A stretch of 64,000 nucleotides of DNA from Lewinellaceae bacterium (GCA_020636025.1 JACJYQ010000002.1:620001-684000); one strand, 5' to 3'; counted from the stretch's first letter, positions 18,918-28,776 are shown. The notes: generated from the sequence alone by a model not told the origin. Numbers and translations are program-made.

Positions 18918-21900
18918 ATGAAACAACTTGTCGGCCTGCTATTGATGTGCCTTTCTTTTGTATGTCAGGCACAGGAAAAACCTTCCCCAATATTTGTATC
19001 AGATGACGCGCCCCACTGGATGAAAATGATGGTGGAAGAGAATCCGAACGTATTTGAGATTCAGAAAGCCTACGATGCTTATTTCCAGGAAAACCCTTTC
19101 GAAAAAACCAGTTACACCCAGTATTTCAAACGCTGGATGCATTGGGCCAGGCCACTCGTTCAGGAGGACGGGAATGTGCACGAACCAACGGTGAAGGAAA
19201 TGGAACAACTGGAATCCATAGCCAGGTCGGTTCGGAAAAAGTCCCAAATAGGGAACTCGAATAGAAGTAATGCCGGTTGGACCTTCCTGGGTCCAAAACA
19301 AACTTTTGATACAGACGGGATCCAGGAAGTTACCTGGCAAACCAATGTTTATTCCCTTGATATTTCACTTTCCGATCCGAATGTTTTGTACGCCGGAGGT
19401 GAATCGGGGGGCGCCTGGAAAACTACCGATAAGGGAATGCATTGGGAACTCCTCACAAAAGACGTGGCTCACGGCGCTTTCACAGCCATAAAAATTCACC
19501 CGACAGACCCAAATACGGCGTATGCTGCGACTTCGGGGAAGATCATTAAAACCACAGATGGGGGGGCAAACTGGACGACTGTTTACTCAGCCAATAGTTT
19601 CAACGTCCATGATATAGCCTTTAAAATTGACCAACCGGAGATCGTACTCGCCGCCAGCAACCAGGGGCTGCTCAGAACAGTGGATGGGGGCGCAAACTGG
19701 ACCAAGTTACACAGCCAGGAAACCTGGGCAGTTGAATTCAAACCGGGAGATCCATTGACCGTATTTGCGATACGAAAAAGTGGCAGCAGCTCCGATTTTC
19801 GCATTTCCAACGATGGCGGAGCCACATTTGTAAACGCAAGCAGTGGTTGGTGGGTACCTGGCGCCGGTGAATCCGTGACCGGTGCTCATATTGCCGTTTG
19901 TCCATCCAATCCTGCAAAGGTTTATGCCTATTTGTGTGGCTCAGGAGGAAACCTGGGAGGCTACATTGGTGTGTTCAAAAGCAGCAACAGCGGTGCGAGT
20001 TGGAGCAACACCAATCCTTCAAATTTGATCGGACAACCGTATTCCATTCCCAATCATACCAACCTGATGGATGCCAACGGGGTAGACTGGTTTAACCAGG
20101 GCTTTTACGATATGGGGATTGTGGTAAATCCATCAAACGAAAATGAACTCATCGCCGGGGGGTGCTCCTGGTTTAAAAGCACCAATGGAGGACAAACCTG
20201 GGAATCTCTCGGTGCCTACGTGGGAGGATTGTCCTGGAGTCACCCGGATATGCAGGCTTTGGTGGCCAATGGCTCCGATCTTTGGATTGCCAGCGATGGC
20301 GGGCTGAATTATTCCAACAACTTCGGACAGAGTATTGAAGCTCGTATGAATGGAATATCCGGCTCTGATATGTGGGGTTTTGACAGTGGCTGGAATGAAG
20401 ACGTGCTGGTTGGCGGTCGTTATCACAACGGCAATATGGCCTGGCACGAGAGTTTTCCGGAAGGTAAATTTTACCGCCTGGGTGGAGCCGAGTCGGCTAC
20501 CGGCTATGTAAATCCGGGTGATGCCCGTAAAACACACCATTCCGATATTGGTGGCTATCGACTGAAAGGTGGTTTCCCCGACGGCGTGTCTTATTTCCCT
20601 ATAGGTATGTGGCCAAATGAATCATACGCGTATTACGCTAATTCAGAAATGGTTTGGGATCCGCGCTGCTGGAACATTGTGTATATCGGTCATGAAAACA
20701 AGATTTGGAAAAGCATGGATGGTGGCACTTCATACTCAGCCTTGCATTCTTTTCCAGGAAACGCCGACAACAAGGTATATGACATTGAAGTAAGTCGTTC
20801 AAATCCGGATGTCATCTATTGCTCGCAATGGGATGGAACCGATGATGCCATGTGGCGTACCAGCGATGGTGGGCAAAGCTGGACACAACTGACCAAACTG
20901 CCACTTCCCAACAACAATGACCGGGTGAAAATGGCTGTCAGCGCGGAAGATGAAAATGTACTTTGGGTAGCTGTGACCTACGGCTCAAACGGAAAGAAAA
21001 TCTACAAAACCATTGACGGAGGAAGTTCCTGGATCAACCTTACAACCAGTACGCTGGATAATATCCGAATAGCCAATATCATGGCTCAATATGGAACGGA
21101 TGGCGGCATTTACCTGGGGACTAATGTGGGTGTTTTTTACCGAAACAACGGCCATGACGACTGGCAGCCATACAGTTTGGGATTCCCTATCTCAGCCGAA
21201 ACAAACCGCTTGAAACCATTTTACAAAAACAATAAGATCAGAAACGGCTGCTGGGGCTTTGGCGTCTGGGAGGCCGATCTCTTCGAACCTTCCTCTATTA
21301 TTGCTCAACCAATGGCCAGTACTTTGGAAGCGAATTGCAGTCGTGACACGGTTTATTTTGATGATCATTCGGTGTTGAATCACAACGGGGCGAGTTGGAG
21401 TTGGGAATTCAGTCCAGCTCCTATGTGGATGAGCGCAACAGATGTGCGCAATCCAAAGGTTGTCTTTGGTCTTCCCGGAACATATACAGCCACTTTAACG
21501 GTAAACGGCAGTTATTCAAATTCAATGACCATTAAGGTAAACGAGGGCTGCCGGGTGGACACAGTTCCCGGCTCCACAGTCACGCTACAGGGTAACGACT
21601 TTGGGGATTACGTAGCCATCCCGTCATTTGGACTGAGCACCAATACCATTACCATAACGGCCTGGATAAAACCGGATGGCGTTCAGCCTGATTACAGTTG
21701 TATTTTCATGCACGATGGCAATTCTGCGGGGTTCAACTTTTTGCCCGGAAGCAATCACCTCGGATATCACTGGCCGGGTGGTGCCTGGTGGTGGGACAGC
21801 GGGCTCACGGTTCCGGATGGTGTTTGGAGTCATGTAGCGATGGTGGTCGAACCAAGTGGCATTACCTTATATCTAAACGGAAGGCCATCCAAACACAGTT

Positions 21901-22922
21901 TTGCCACACAAGTGGTTGACTTCGATTCCGGAGGAAGGTTGGGGAATTACAAAGGCTGGGGCGGTCGCTACATGAAAGGAACCATCGACGAGGTGTCTGT
22001 ATTTAACAAAAGTCTCACTCAGGCTGAAATTCGAGAATTGATGCATCTCACCAAAGACCCTTCCGAGCGTCCGGATTTGTTGGTATACTATCAATTTAAT
22101 GAAGCGTCCGGACTAGTATTGGATAAGGTAGGGGTTCGCCATGGTTCCCTGGTTGGCCCAACAATCAAACGCGAAAGATCTACGGCTCCGGTTGGTAAAG
22201 GTATAAGTCAGCGTATGCAGGTCTTATCTGGCAAAAAGCGATTCAATTTTGAAGAAACCGGCCTTGTGCTGGAATTCCCGCCTGCCGGTACTTATCCAAA
22301 CGGAGAAGTAGTCGTAACCAGGCTATCTGTTTCCCCCGATACATTGCCAGTTTCTGAAAATAACGATCTCTCAGATTACTGGATACTGGAGAACTACGGT
22401 ACTAACCCAAGTTTCACAGTTCCCACCAATATTTGGTTTGAAAAACTGGGTGATATGCCAGCCGACATTCCGGCCTCAGCTTGCAAATTGTGGAGCCGAG
22501 GTCCAATAGATCATGGACCACTATGGCAAAATATCGACCTGGCTGATGAATTTAAAGAAGGTAAAAACGCATATCTGGCATTCACTTCAAACAATCAGCT
22601 AAAGACCTCCGGTCAGTACTGGCTGGAATTGCCTGGCCTGCTTGAAACACGATATGAGGAAAGAAGTACACAACATTTAACCAAACAACCTGATTTTCGT
22701 GTATTTCCTAATCCAATAGCAGCATCAGGAACACTCCAGTTGATCTCTGACTTGGGTCAAACCATCACATTCAGGCTATTTGATGAAAAAGGCCAACAAA
22801 TCCGAATGGTCAGGTTCACAGAAAATGCCAGGCTACCTCTATTGGGACTGCCTGCTGGCAATTATGCCTACAGAATGGAAAGCGAAAACCACATCAAAAC
22901 CGGAAACCTAATAATTAACTAA
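18918..22922 (+). CDS. Giant secreted BNR/sortilin-like, PKD and LamG protein with T9SS sorting domain
   Basis: The 1334-residue product has a signal peptide (MKQLVGLLLMCLSFVCQAQ). Residues about 100-780 hold a series of BNR/Asp-box repeats (KTTDGGANWT, SNDGGATF, SSNSGASWS, STNGGQTWE, TSDGGQSWT, TIDGGSSWI), indicating a VPS10/sortilin- or sialidase-like beta-propeller. A PKD-like domain follows (about 795-880), then a LamG/concanavalin-like domain (about 905-1060, with TITAWIKPDG and GTIDEVSVFNKSLTQAEIRELM), and a T9SS type A sorting domain at the C-terminus (FRVFPNPIAASGTLQL ... GNLIIN). It is therefore predicted to be secreted or surface-attached through T9SS and to bind glycans or proteins. 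Catalytic residues of a sialidase are not evident, so binding rather than catalysis is more likely. Confidence 0.92.
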   Translation: MKQLVGLLLMCLSFVCQAQEKPSPIFVSDDAPHWMKMMVEENPNVFEIQKAYDAYFQENPFEKTSYTQYFKRWMHWARPLVQEDGNVHEPTVKEMEQLESIARSVRKKSQIGNSNRSNAGWTFLGPKQTFDTDGIQEVTWQTNVYSLDISLSDPNVLYAGGESGGAWKTTDKGMHWELLTKDVAHGAFTAIKIHPTDPNTAYAATSGKIIKTTDGGANWTTVYSANSFNVHDIAFKIDQPEIVLAASNQGLLRTVDGGANWTKLHSQETWAVEFKPGDPLTVFAIRKSGSSSDFRISNDGGATFVNASSGWWVPGAGESVTGAHIAVCPSNPAKVYAYLCGSGGNLGGYIGVFKSSNSGASWSNTNPSNLIGQPYSIPNHTNLMDANGVDWFNQGFYDMGIVVNPSNENELIAGGCSWFKSTNGGQTWESLGAYVGGLSWSHPDMQALVANGSDLWIASDGGLNYSNNFGQSIEARMNGISGSDMWGFDSGWNEDVLVGGRYHNGNMAWHESFPEGKFYRLGGAESATGYVNPGDARKTHHSDIGGYRLKGGFPDGVSYFPIGMWPNESYAYYANSEMVWDPRCWNIVYIGHENKIWKSMDGGTSYSALHSFPGNADNKVYDIEVSRSNPDVIYCSQWDGTDDAMWRTSDGGQSWTQLTKLPLPNNNDRVKMAVSAEDENVLWVAVTYGSNGKKIYKTIDGGSSWINLTTSTLDNIRIANIMAQYGTDGGIYLGTNVGVFYRNNGHDDWQPYSLGFPISAETNRLKPFYKNNKIRNGCWGFGVWEADLFEPSSIIAQPMASTLEANCSRDTVYFDDHSVLNHNGASWSWEFSPAPMWMSATDVRNPKVVFGLPGTYTATLTVNGSYSNSMTIKVNEGCRVDTVPGSTVTLQGNDFGDYVAIPSFGLSTNTITITAWIKPDGVQPDYSCIFMHDGNSAGFNFLPGSNHLGYHWPGGAWWWDSGLTVPDGVWSHVAMVVEPSGITLYLNGRPSKHSFATQVVDFDSGGRLGNYKGWGGRYMKGTIDEVSVFNKSLTQAEIRELMHLTKDPSERPDLLVYYQFNEASGLVLDKVGVRHGSLVGPTIKRERSTAPVGKGISQRMQVLSGKKRFNFEETGLVLEFPPAGTYPNGEVVVTRLSVSPDTLPVSENNDLSDYWILENYGTNPSFTVPTNIWFEKLGDMPADIPASACKLWSRGPIDHGPLWQNIDLADEFKEGKNAYLAFTSNNQLKTSGQYWLELPGLLETRYEERSTQHLTKQPDFRVFPNPIAASGTLQLISDLGQTITFRLFDEKGQQIRMVRFTENARLPLLGLPAGNYAYRMESENHIKTGNLIIN

Positions 22923-22989
22923 TGAACAATGAACAATGAACAATGAACAATGAACAATGATCACTATTCATTGTCCATTGTTCATTGTT
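22920..22989. repeat. AATGAAC tandem array with inverted copies
   Basis: Five perfect head-to-tail copies of the 7-mer AATGAAC start at the stop codon of the preceding gene. After TGATCACT come inverted copies (ATTCATTGTCCATTGTTCATTG). The whole can form a hairpin longer than 20 bp, probably acting as the transcript 3' end. Confidence 0.85.
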
Positions 22990-23044
22990 ATTTATCTTTG
23001 ATTCCCTTTCACAACAAAGCAGTTAACAATCTCAACCTAATTGT

Positions 23045-23881
23045 ATGTCCTTCTTCTCTCGTCTAAGCAATGGATGGGAACTGGCCAAGGTCAGTTTTTC
23101 AACCATAAATAAAAACCGGTCGCTTTTGCTTTTCCCGGTTTTCTCCACCATTTCTCTACTCCTGATCCTGGCAAGTTTTGCCGGAGGTACATTTTTCTTC
23201 ATAGGCGGAGATTTAAGTAACCTCGAAAATTTTGAGAATGAAAATGTCAATGTCACGGTGAATGCGGTAATTGTATTTCTGTATTACCTGATCAATTATT
23301 TCATCATTGTCTTTTTCAACTCGGCCCTTATATTCTGTGCCGTAAAAATTCTCAACGGAGAGGAAACCCGCCTTTCTGAGGGTATTCAGTTTGCCAATGA
23401 CCGGATCGGTAAAATATTCGGGTGGGCAGTATTATCTGCCACGGTTGGCACCCTGCTGAGGTTTATCCAAAATGCGGGAAAAGCCGGCGAGATCATTTCT
23501 TCCATATTTGGGGTGGCCTGGTCGATCCTGACCTTTTTTGCCGTGCCTATTCTGGTGTTTGAGGACAAAGGTGTAATTGACACCGTTAAGGAATCGGGTC
23601 GTTTGATGAAGCAAAAATGGGGAGAGTCGCTGGCGGCCAATGTCAGTTTTGGGATCTTTCATTTCCTGGGTATTTTACTCGCCATTGCCATTGGTATTTT
23701 GCTGATGCCTATCCACCCGGTTTTGGGAATCTTGCTTGGTGTATTGGCTGTCCTGTTGGTGAGCACAATCGTGGCAACGGCAGAAACGGTATTTATCGCA
23801 GCCGTGTACAATCACATAAAAGGAGCACCAACGGGTGAGTTTGATGGGGATGTGCTTGATAGTGCTTTTATCACCAAATAA
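23045..23881 (+). CDS. DUF6159-like membrane protein
   Basis: The 278-residue product opens with a short soluble segment (SFFSRLSNGWELAKVSFSTINKNRSLLLFPVFS) that leads directly into the first membrane helix. This 'W.lak.s...l..nk.LllFP' opening is typical of the DUF6159 family. Six hydrophobic segments are visible, including LLILASFAGGTFFFIGG, AVIVFLYYLINYFIIVFFNSALIFCAV, LTFFAVPILVFED and two near the C-terminus. The function of the family is unknown. The loop GVIDTVKESGRLMKQKWGES is conserved and cytoplasmic by the positive-inside rule. It lies 69 bp before an aldehyde dehydrogenase on the same strand, with a word array in the gap. Confidence 0.8.
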   Translation: MSFFSRLSNGWELAKVSFSTINKNRSLLLFPVFSTISLLLILASFAGGTFFFIGGDLSNLENFENENVNVTVNAVIVFLYYLINYFIIVFFNSALIFCAVKILNGEETRLSEGIQFANDRIGKIFGWAVLSATVGTLLRFIQNAGKAGEIISSIFGVAWSILTFFAVPILVFEDKGVIDTVKESGRLMKQKWGESLAANVSFGIFHFLGILLAIAIGILLMPIHPVLGILLGVLAVLLVSTIVATAETVFIAAVYNHIKGAPTGEFDGDVLDSAFITK

Positions 23882-23889
23882 ATGGAATT

Positions 23890-23931
23890 CAATGTGGTAA
23901 TTAGCTAATTCGGTAATTAGCTAATGTGATG
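23890..23931. repeat. AATTAGCTAATT-type palindromic word array (copy 4)
   Basis: The words GGTAATTAGCTAATTCGGTAA and TTAGCTAATGTGAT use the shared vocabulary and lie between the DUF6159-like and ALDH genes, ending 20 bases before the ALDH start codon. Confidence 0.85.
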
Positions 23932-23950
23932 GTTTATTGTTTGATTACAG

Positions 23951-25387
23951 ATGGATATCAAAAATTTTATTGACGGGAAGTACGTCGCTCCGGTAAATGG
24001 CCGGTATATAGATAATTACGCTCCAGCTACTGGAAATGTGTCGGGGAAAATACCTGATTCCGATGTAGATGATGTTGCGCTTGCCGTGAAGGCAGCCAAA
24101 GAGGCATTCCCGGTCTGGGCATCTATGCATCCGGAAAAGCGCCATGATATTTTGCGCAACATTTCCGAAGGTATCCTCCAGAATCTGGATCGTTTGGCGG
24201 AAGCTGAAAGCAGCGATAGTGGTAAGACATTAGAAACGGCTCGCACCATTGATATCCCGAGAGCAGCGCTAAATTTCAAGTTTTTTGCCACCGCGCTGAT
24301 GCATTTTGCTTCCGAGAGTCATCACCAGCCTAATGTGTTGAGCTACACACTTAGGCAACCTGTGGGGGTTGTAGGCTGCATTTCGCCCTGGAATCTGCCA
24401 TTATATTTATTTAGCTGGAAAATTGCCCCGGCACTGGCAGCAGGGAACTGTGTCATAGGCAAGCCTTCAGAGGTGACACCGCTTACGGCGTATTTACTTG
24501 GTGAAATTTGTGAGAAGGCGGGTCTCCCGGCTGGAGTCTTAAATATAGTACATGGTTTGGGTCCAAGCGTTGGAGCTGCCATTGTGAGTAACCCGGAGAT
24601 AAAAGCCATTTCCTTTACCGGCAGCACGCGCGCAGGCGCCGAGATTGCCCGGGTAGCCGCACCCATGTTCAAAAAATTAAGTCTGGAGCTGGGTGGCAAA
24701 AACCCGAACATCATTTTCGCTGATTGTGATTACGACAAGATGTTAGAGACCACAGTGCGCTCATCTTTTAACAACCAGGGACAAATATGCCTTTGTGGCT
24801 CTAGGGTGTATGTTGAGAAGAGTCTGTACCCGAAATTCCGGGATGATTTTGTGGCCTTGGTAAAACAAATAAAAGTGGGCAACCCAACCGATCAAACCAG
24901 CCGTTTGGGGGCCGTTGTTTCCAAAGCACATTTTGAGAAAGTATTATCCTGTATAGAACTGGCCAAAGAGGAAGGTGGTAAGGTGCTTTGCGGGGGAACT
25001 GCCATTCAAATGCCTGGTGAACTGGCAGGTGGCTGGTATATAGCTCCCACGGTTATTGAAGGCCTTTCGGCCCAGTGCCGCACCAACCAGGAAGAGATCT
25101 TTGGTCCGGTGGTCACCATTCAACCTTTTGATAATGAACAAGATGCCCTGGAGAATGCGAACAGTACGCCTTACGGATTGAGTGCTACCCTTTGGACCAA
25201 CGATCTGAAACGCGTGCAACGCATGAGTGAAAAACTACAGGCCGGCATCGTGTGGGTAAACACCTGGATGTTGCGCGATTTGCGCACGCCTTTTGGCGGG
25301 GTGAAGAATTCCGGCGTCGGGCGTGAAGGAGGCTGGGAAGCCATGCGCTTTTTCACCGAGCCGAAGAATGTTACGATAGAGTTGTAG
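23951..25387 (+). CDS. NAD-dependent aldehyde dehydrogenase (2-aminomuconate/2-hydroxymuconate semialdehyde type)
   Basis: The 478-residue soluble enzyme oxidises an aldehyde to the acid using NAD(P). The catalytic Cys280 lies in NNQGQICLCGSR and the general base Glu246 in LELGGKNPN; SFTGSTRAGAEIA is the nucleotide-binding loop and SPWNLPLYLFSWKIAPALAAGN the substrate entry block. The C-terminal NTWMLRDLRTPFGGVKNSGVGREGG, with Arg before the PFGG, is the hallmark of the ALDH8A1 / hydroxymuconic-semialdehyde group, which acts in kynurenine or aromatic degradation. No other gene of those pathways is in the window, so the physiological substrate is inferred only from this signature. Length is normal. 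Confidence 0.93.
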   Translation: MDIKNFIDGKYVAPVNGRYIDNYAPATGNVSGKIPDSDVDDVALAVKAAKEAFPVWASMHPEKRHDILRNISEGILQNLDRLAEAESSDSGKTLETARTIDIPRAALNFKFFATALMHFASESHHQPNVLSYTLRQPVGVVGCISPWNLPLYLFSWKIAPALAAGNCVIGKPSEVTPLTAYLLGEICEKAGLPAGVLNIVHGLGPSVGAAIVSNPEIKAISFTGSTRAGAEIARVAAPMFKKLSLELGGKNPNIIFADCDYDKMLETTVRSSFNNQGQICLCGSRVYVEKSLYPKFRDDFVALVKQIKVGNPTDQTSRLGAVVSKAHFEKVLSCIELAKEEGGKVLCGGTAIQMPGELAGGWYIAPTVIEGLSAQCRTNQEEIFGPVVTIQPFDNEQDALENANSTPYGLSATLWTNDLKRVQRMSEKLQAGIVWVNTWMLRDLRTPFGGVKNSGVGREGGWEAMRFFTEPKNVTIEL

Positions 25388-25682
25388 AAACCAGGGCGAT
25401 ATCCGATTTGTTCGATTTCCAATTTCCAATTGATTAACATCGCCAGGTATCCCGCCGCGCTTGTGTCTTTTGACCAAGCGCAACACAACGCAGGGCGCTA
25501 TAACATATTTTGTTAATATAGATGTCACCCAATTGCATTGTCTATTATGACCTTACTATTGACTTGACTGCTCGCGCATAAGTGCGCTTGGTCAAAAGAC
25601 ACAAGCGCGGCGAAAGGGGCAACCACGAAGTGGTTGAATATCTTACATTCGAAACGCTGTTTTCAGCGATTTGAGCGTAAAC
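25388..25682. repeat. Intergenic hairpin repeats with a perfect 29-bp inverted repeat
   Basis: No gene is supported. The arms 25453-25481 and 25584-25612 are perfect 29-base reverse complements of each other. Each arm is itself a hairpin with stem GCGCTTG / CAAGCGC around an 11-base loop. Between them lie about 100 AT-richer bases. Further hairpin words follow: CAACCACGAAGTGGTTG (about 25620-25636) and CGCTGTTTTCAGCG (about 25657-25670). A third, diverged copy of the arm is at 29360-29388. Confidence 0.85.
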
Positions 25683-25720
25683 AAAAATTGCCCGGTCGAA
25701 TCAACGGCCGGGCAATTTTT
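25683..25720. terminator. Bidirectional terminator downstream of ilvE
   Basis: A perfect 13-bp stem (AAAAATTGCCCGG / CCGGGCAATTTTT) encloses a 12-base loop, with A and T runs as its outer ends. It lies 22 bp past the ilvE stop and can end minus-strand ilvE transcripts and plus-strand read-through. Confidence 0.9.
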
Positions 25721-25742
25721 ATATTCAAACTGAGGTAATTTA

Positions 25743-26858
25743 TTACGAAACAATCGAATCAGCCGGTAAAAACTCCTCCACACCTGAGTTGTTGCAGGAA
25801 ACCATCCAATCGTATTCGTCAGGAACTCTTCCCATACGCAAGTCGTTCAAAAATGCTTTCAGGCGTGTTCCAACCGGGCGATGTTCTTCATCTACCGGAG
25901 GCAGATCCATCACGCGATCGCGCCAGGTAATGGAGCTAACGTGACTTACAACGGCAGCTGTACCTGCGCCGAAGCACTCCTGCAGAGTTCCGCGCCAGTA
26001 GGCGTCAGCAATTTCCGGCAGACTGATCAGGCGATCTTCCACGGTATAGCCCCAGTCTTTCAACAGGGTAATGAAGGTATCGCGGGTGATACCGCGCAAA
26101 ATGGTTCCGGTAGTGGCTGGTGTTACCACTCTGCCGTCCATAACAAAGAAAAGATTCATGGTGCCAACTTCCTGCACATATTTCTTTTCAACGGCATCCA
26201 TCCACATAACCTGGTCGTAACCGTTTTTCTTGGCTCTTTGTGCTGGGAGGAGGGATGCGCCGTAGTTTCCGGCGCATTTGGCCTCACCGGCACCGCCCTG
26301 GGCAGCACGGGTAAAGACCTCCTCAACCCACAGTTTAACGGGCTTTGGATAATAAGGGCCTACAGGGCCGGTAAATATGAGGAATCTATATTTTTCTGAA
26401 CTTGCCACTCCAAAATATTCGTCAGTAGCATACATTAGTGGCCGGATGTACAAGGCGTGGTTATCTGCTTCCGGGATCCAGTCGCGATCAAGGTCAATCA
26501 GCATTTTCAAACCCTGCAAAAACAAATCTTCCGGCAATTCCGGCATACACATACGCTGAGCAGAAACATTCAGACGACGTGCGTGCATTTCCGGACGAAG
26601 TAACATCGGCTCTCCATTGGATTTCGTGGCCTTCATTCCCTCGAAAATACTTTGGCCATAATGAAGCGCCAGGTTAGCCGGTGATATATTCATATTGGCG
26701 AAAGGAACGATTCTTGGATTTACCCATTCCTTACCGTCGTAATCAACAACAAACATGTGGTCGGAAATCACCTTTCCGAATGGGATGTTAGAAAAGTCGA
26801 CTTTGGAAATATTGGAAGAGTCAGTCAGGGATACATGAATCGGATACTTTGCTGCCAT
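25743..26858 (-). CDS. ilvE: Branched-chain amino acid aminotransferase
   Basis: The 371-residue PLP enzyme interconverts leucine, isoleucine and valine with their 2-oxo acids using 2-oxoglutarate/glutamate. It is of the longer eukaryote/Bacillus-like class rather than the E. coli class. The PLP lysine is about K194 in GEAKCAGNYGASLLPAQ. The block EVGTMNLFFVMDGRVVTP followed by TGTILRGITRDTFI forms the phosphate-binding region, and ALHYGQSIFEGMKA is the typical N-terminal block. Length is normal. It has a good promoter upstream, a strong terminator downstream, and no other ilv gene alongside. Confidence 0.96.
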   Translation of the reverse strand: MAAKYPIHVSLTDSSNISKVDFSNIPFGKVISDHMFVVDYDGKEWVNPRIVPFANMNISPANLALHYGQSIFEGMKATKSNGEPMLLRPEMHARRLNVSAQRMCMPELPEDLFLQGLKMLIDLDRDWIPEADNHALYIRPLMYATDEYFGVASSEKYRFLIFTGPVGPYYPKPVKLWVEEVFTRAAQGGAGEAKCAGNYGASLLPAQRAKKNGYDQVMWMDAVEKKYVQEVGTMNLFFVMDGRVVTPATTGTILRGITRDTFITLLKDWGYTVEDRLISLPEIADAYWRGTLQECFGAGTAAVVSHVSSITWRDRVMDLPPVDEEHRPVGTRLKAFLNDLRMGRVPDEYDWMVSCNNSGVEEFLPADSIVS

Positions 26859-26903
26859 AGAGGGAGATTTAGTTCGCTTGTGAATGACCTTGGTTTAACG
26901 GGT

Positions 26904-26931
26904 CAAAGGTACAATTTTTTTGATCAATCAA
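26904..26931 (-). promoter_or_regulatory. Bacteroidota-type promoter of ilvE
   Basis: On the minus strand a TTG (26929-26931) is followed after 17 bases by TACCTTTG (26904-26911), matching the TTG-N17..23-TAnnTTTG consensus. Transcription would start about 40 bases before the ilvE ATG at 26858. Confidence 0.6.
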
Positions 26932-27075
26932 AAAATAATATTCCTAAAAGCTCCCAAAAACAACCTATCTTACAGAATATTACTAAAAAAAATCGCTGTT
27001 TTTCTTGCAAAAATATTTTTTCATAGGGCTTGAGCCTAATTTTATTAAATGTGATCTCCAAATAATAATTTGCTT

Positions 27076-27498
27076 ATGTTTTCTTTCGAAGAATTAGTTT
27101 TTCGCGCGTCTGACCAGTCTGTAAGTACTTTGTCGAAAGGTAAATTTGCCAGGCAAATATTGGTGCTGACATTGGCAGAGTCAGATTCAAATCACATTTC
27201 ATTCATAAACAAGGTACTTGCAGCTGTGAAGCTCGATCTGGAAGTCGATGCGCTTTATGCAGAGGTAGCGCCTGGACAGGCGATCAATTGTTTTTCCGGC
27301 CTGAAATCCCCACCAAAATTTGTTTTGGTATTTGGCCTTTCTCCAAAACAGGTAGGGTGTTTTGCTAATGTAAGAGCTTATGAACCACTTTCAATAAACA
27401 GATGCACCTGGCTTTTTGCCGATGCACTTTCCATTCTTGAACCAAATCGCGATAAAAAAACGCAACTTTGGAATGCGTTGAAATCGGTATTTCTGTGA
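27076..27498 (+). CDS. Uncharacterised protein upstream of fabD
   Basis: The ATG at 27076 gives 140 residues; an in-frame TTG lies 2 codons earlier. There is no signal peptide or membrane helix, so the protein is likely cytoplasmic. The second half has KFVLVFGLSPKQVGCFANVRAYEPLSINRCTWLFADALSILEPNRDKKTQLWNALKSVF. This pattern (LVFG...P.q.g......Y.p......tl.adsl..i..d...K..LW..lk..F) resembles a short, poorly characterised Bacteroidota protein that is sometimes compared to a polymerase III accessory (psi-like) subunit; I cannot confirm that. It is read in the same direction as fabD, 215 bp upstream. Confidence 0.7.
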   Translation: MFSFEELVFRASDQSVSTLSKGKFARQILVLTLAESDSNHISFINKVLAAVKLDLEVDALYAEVAPGQAINCFSGLKSPPKFVLVFGLSPKQVGCFANVRAYEPLSINRCTWLFADALSILEPNRDKKTQLWNALKSVFL

Positions 27499-27713
27499 AT
27501 TGGGGTATCATCGTGTTTGTCGCAAATGGTATCCAGACTCTATGGGATTTACAAAATGTAAACCAAGCCAGGGTGTGTCTGAATTTCAAATAACCAAATT
27601 GGCGCTAAATGGAGAAAAGCTATTTTTGCCGATACCAATTAATTCTAAATTTAATAAACAGATGAACTGTCTGCCAATTTAGCTTTGTGCAGCAGTAAAC
27701 AAAACGAAACAGT

Positions 27714-28592
27714 ATGAAGGCATATGTATTTCCCGGTCAGGGTTCCCAGGCGGTTGGCATGGGTAAGGAATTGTACGAAACAAACCAACAGGCCAACGAA
27801 CTCTTCGAACAGGCCAATCATATACTTGGCTGGCGCATCACCGATGTGATGTTTGAAGGCACCAAGGAAGATCTCACTCAAACCAAAGTGACCCAGCCTG
27901 CTGTATTTCTGGAATGTTTTGTCAGAGCCAAGATCGCCGGCACTGCCTTTCAACCGGATGCTGTAGCCGGTCACTCGCTTGGCGAATTTACAGCCTTGGC
28001 TGCCGCCGGAGCACTTTCATTTGAAGAAGCGCTTCAACTGGTTAGTCAAAGGGCATTCGCCATGCAGAAAGCTTGTGAAAAGACCGACAGCACAATGGCT
28101 GCCGTTTTGGGAATGGAAGATGCCGCAGTAGAGGACATTTGTAAAAGCATCACAAATGAAATCGTGGTTCCAGCCAATTACAACTCTCCGGGCCAGCTGG
28201 TCATTTCCGGAACTAAAAAAGGAATCGAACTGGCTGCTGAAAAACTCACGGCTGCCGGAGCCAAACGCGTACTGGTGCTGGCCGTTGGAGGGGCTTTTCA
28301 CTCTCCACTAATGCAACCTGCACAGGATGAATTGGAACAAGCCATAAAAGCAGCACAATTCTCCACACCTGTTTGTCCGGTTTATCAAAACGTGCATGCA
28401 AAACCGGTAAGCGATCCGGAAGAGATCAGACAAAACCTGGTGGCACAGCTCACAGCTCCTGTTCGCTGGACGCAGACCATTGAGAACATGATCGCCGATG
28501 GTGTTGACCTGATAACTGAAGTAGGTAACAGCGCGGTACTCCGGGGCATGATCAGAAAAATCAATCCTGAAGTAGCTACAGAAGGCTTGTAG
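27714..28592 (+). CDS. fabD: Malonyl-CoA:ACP transacylase
   Basis: The 292-residue cytoplasmic enzyme loads malonate from malonyl-CoA onto acyl carrier protein for fatty acid synthesis. The oxyanion block VFPGQGSQAVGMGKEL is at the N-terminus; the nucleophile is Ser88 in GHSLGEFTAL; the CoA-carboxylate-binding Arg lies in LVSQRAFAMQKA; and the catalytic His is in VGGAFHSPLMQ near residue 200. The length fits single-domain FabD. No other fab gene is adjacent. A TAGCTTTG box at 27680-27687, 26 bases before the ATG, fits the Bacteroidota -7 element, though no good -33 element accompanies it. Confidence 0.96.
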   Translation: MKAYVFPGQGSQAVGMGKELYETNQQANELFEQANHILGWRITDVMFEGTKEDLTQTKVTQPAVFLECFVRAKIAGTAFQPDAVAGHSLGEFTALAAAGALSFEEALQLVSQRAFAMQKACEKTDSTMAAVLGMEDAAVEDICKSITNEIVVPANYNSPGQLVISGTKKGIELAAEKLTAAGAKRVLVLAVGGAFHSPLMQPAQDELEQAIKAAQFSTPVCPVYQNVHAKPVSDPEEIRQNLVAQLTAPVRWTQTIENMIADGVDLITEVGNSAVLRGMIRKINPEVATEGL

Positions 28593-28776
28593 GGACAATG
28601 CAAATCAATCCCGAGGTAAACTCGGAACAGCTCAAATTACATATTAACGAATAAGTAAAGAAGCGGTTAAGGTGTTTTGTAATTTGCACTTTACCCGTTA
28701 CTTTCGTTTGTACATTATGGCCTGCAATTTGTCGTAGGAAGAAAGTATTGAATGTTCTTAGAAAATCACCCTGGAA

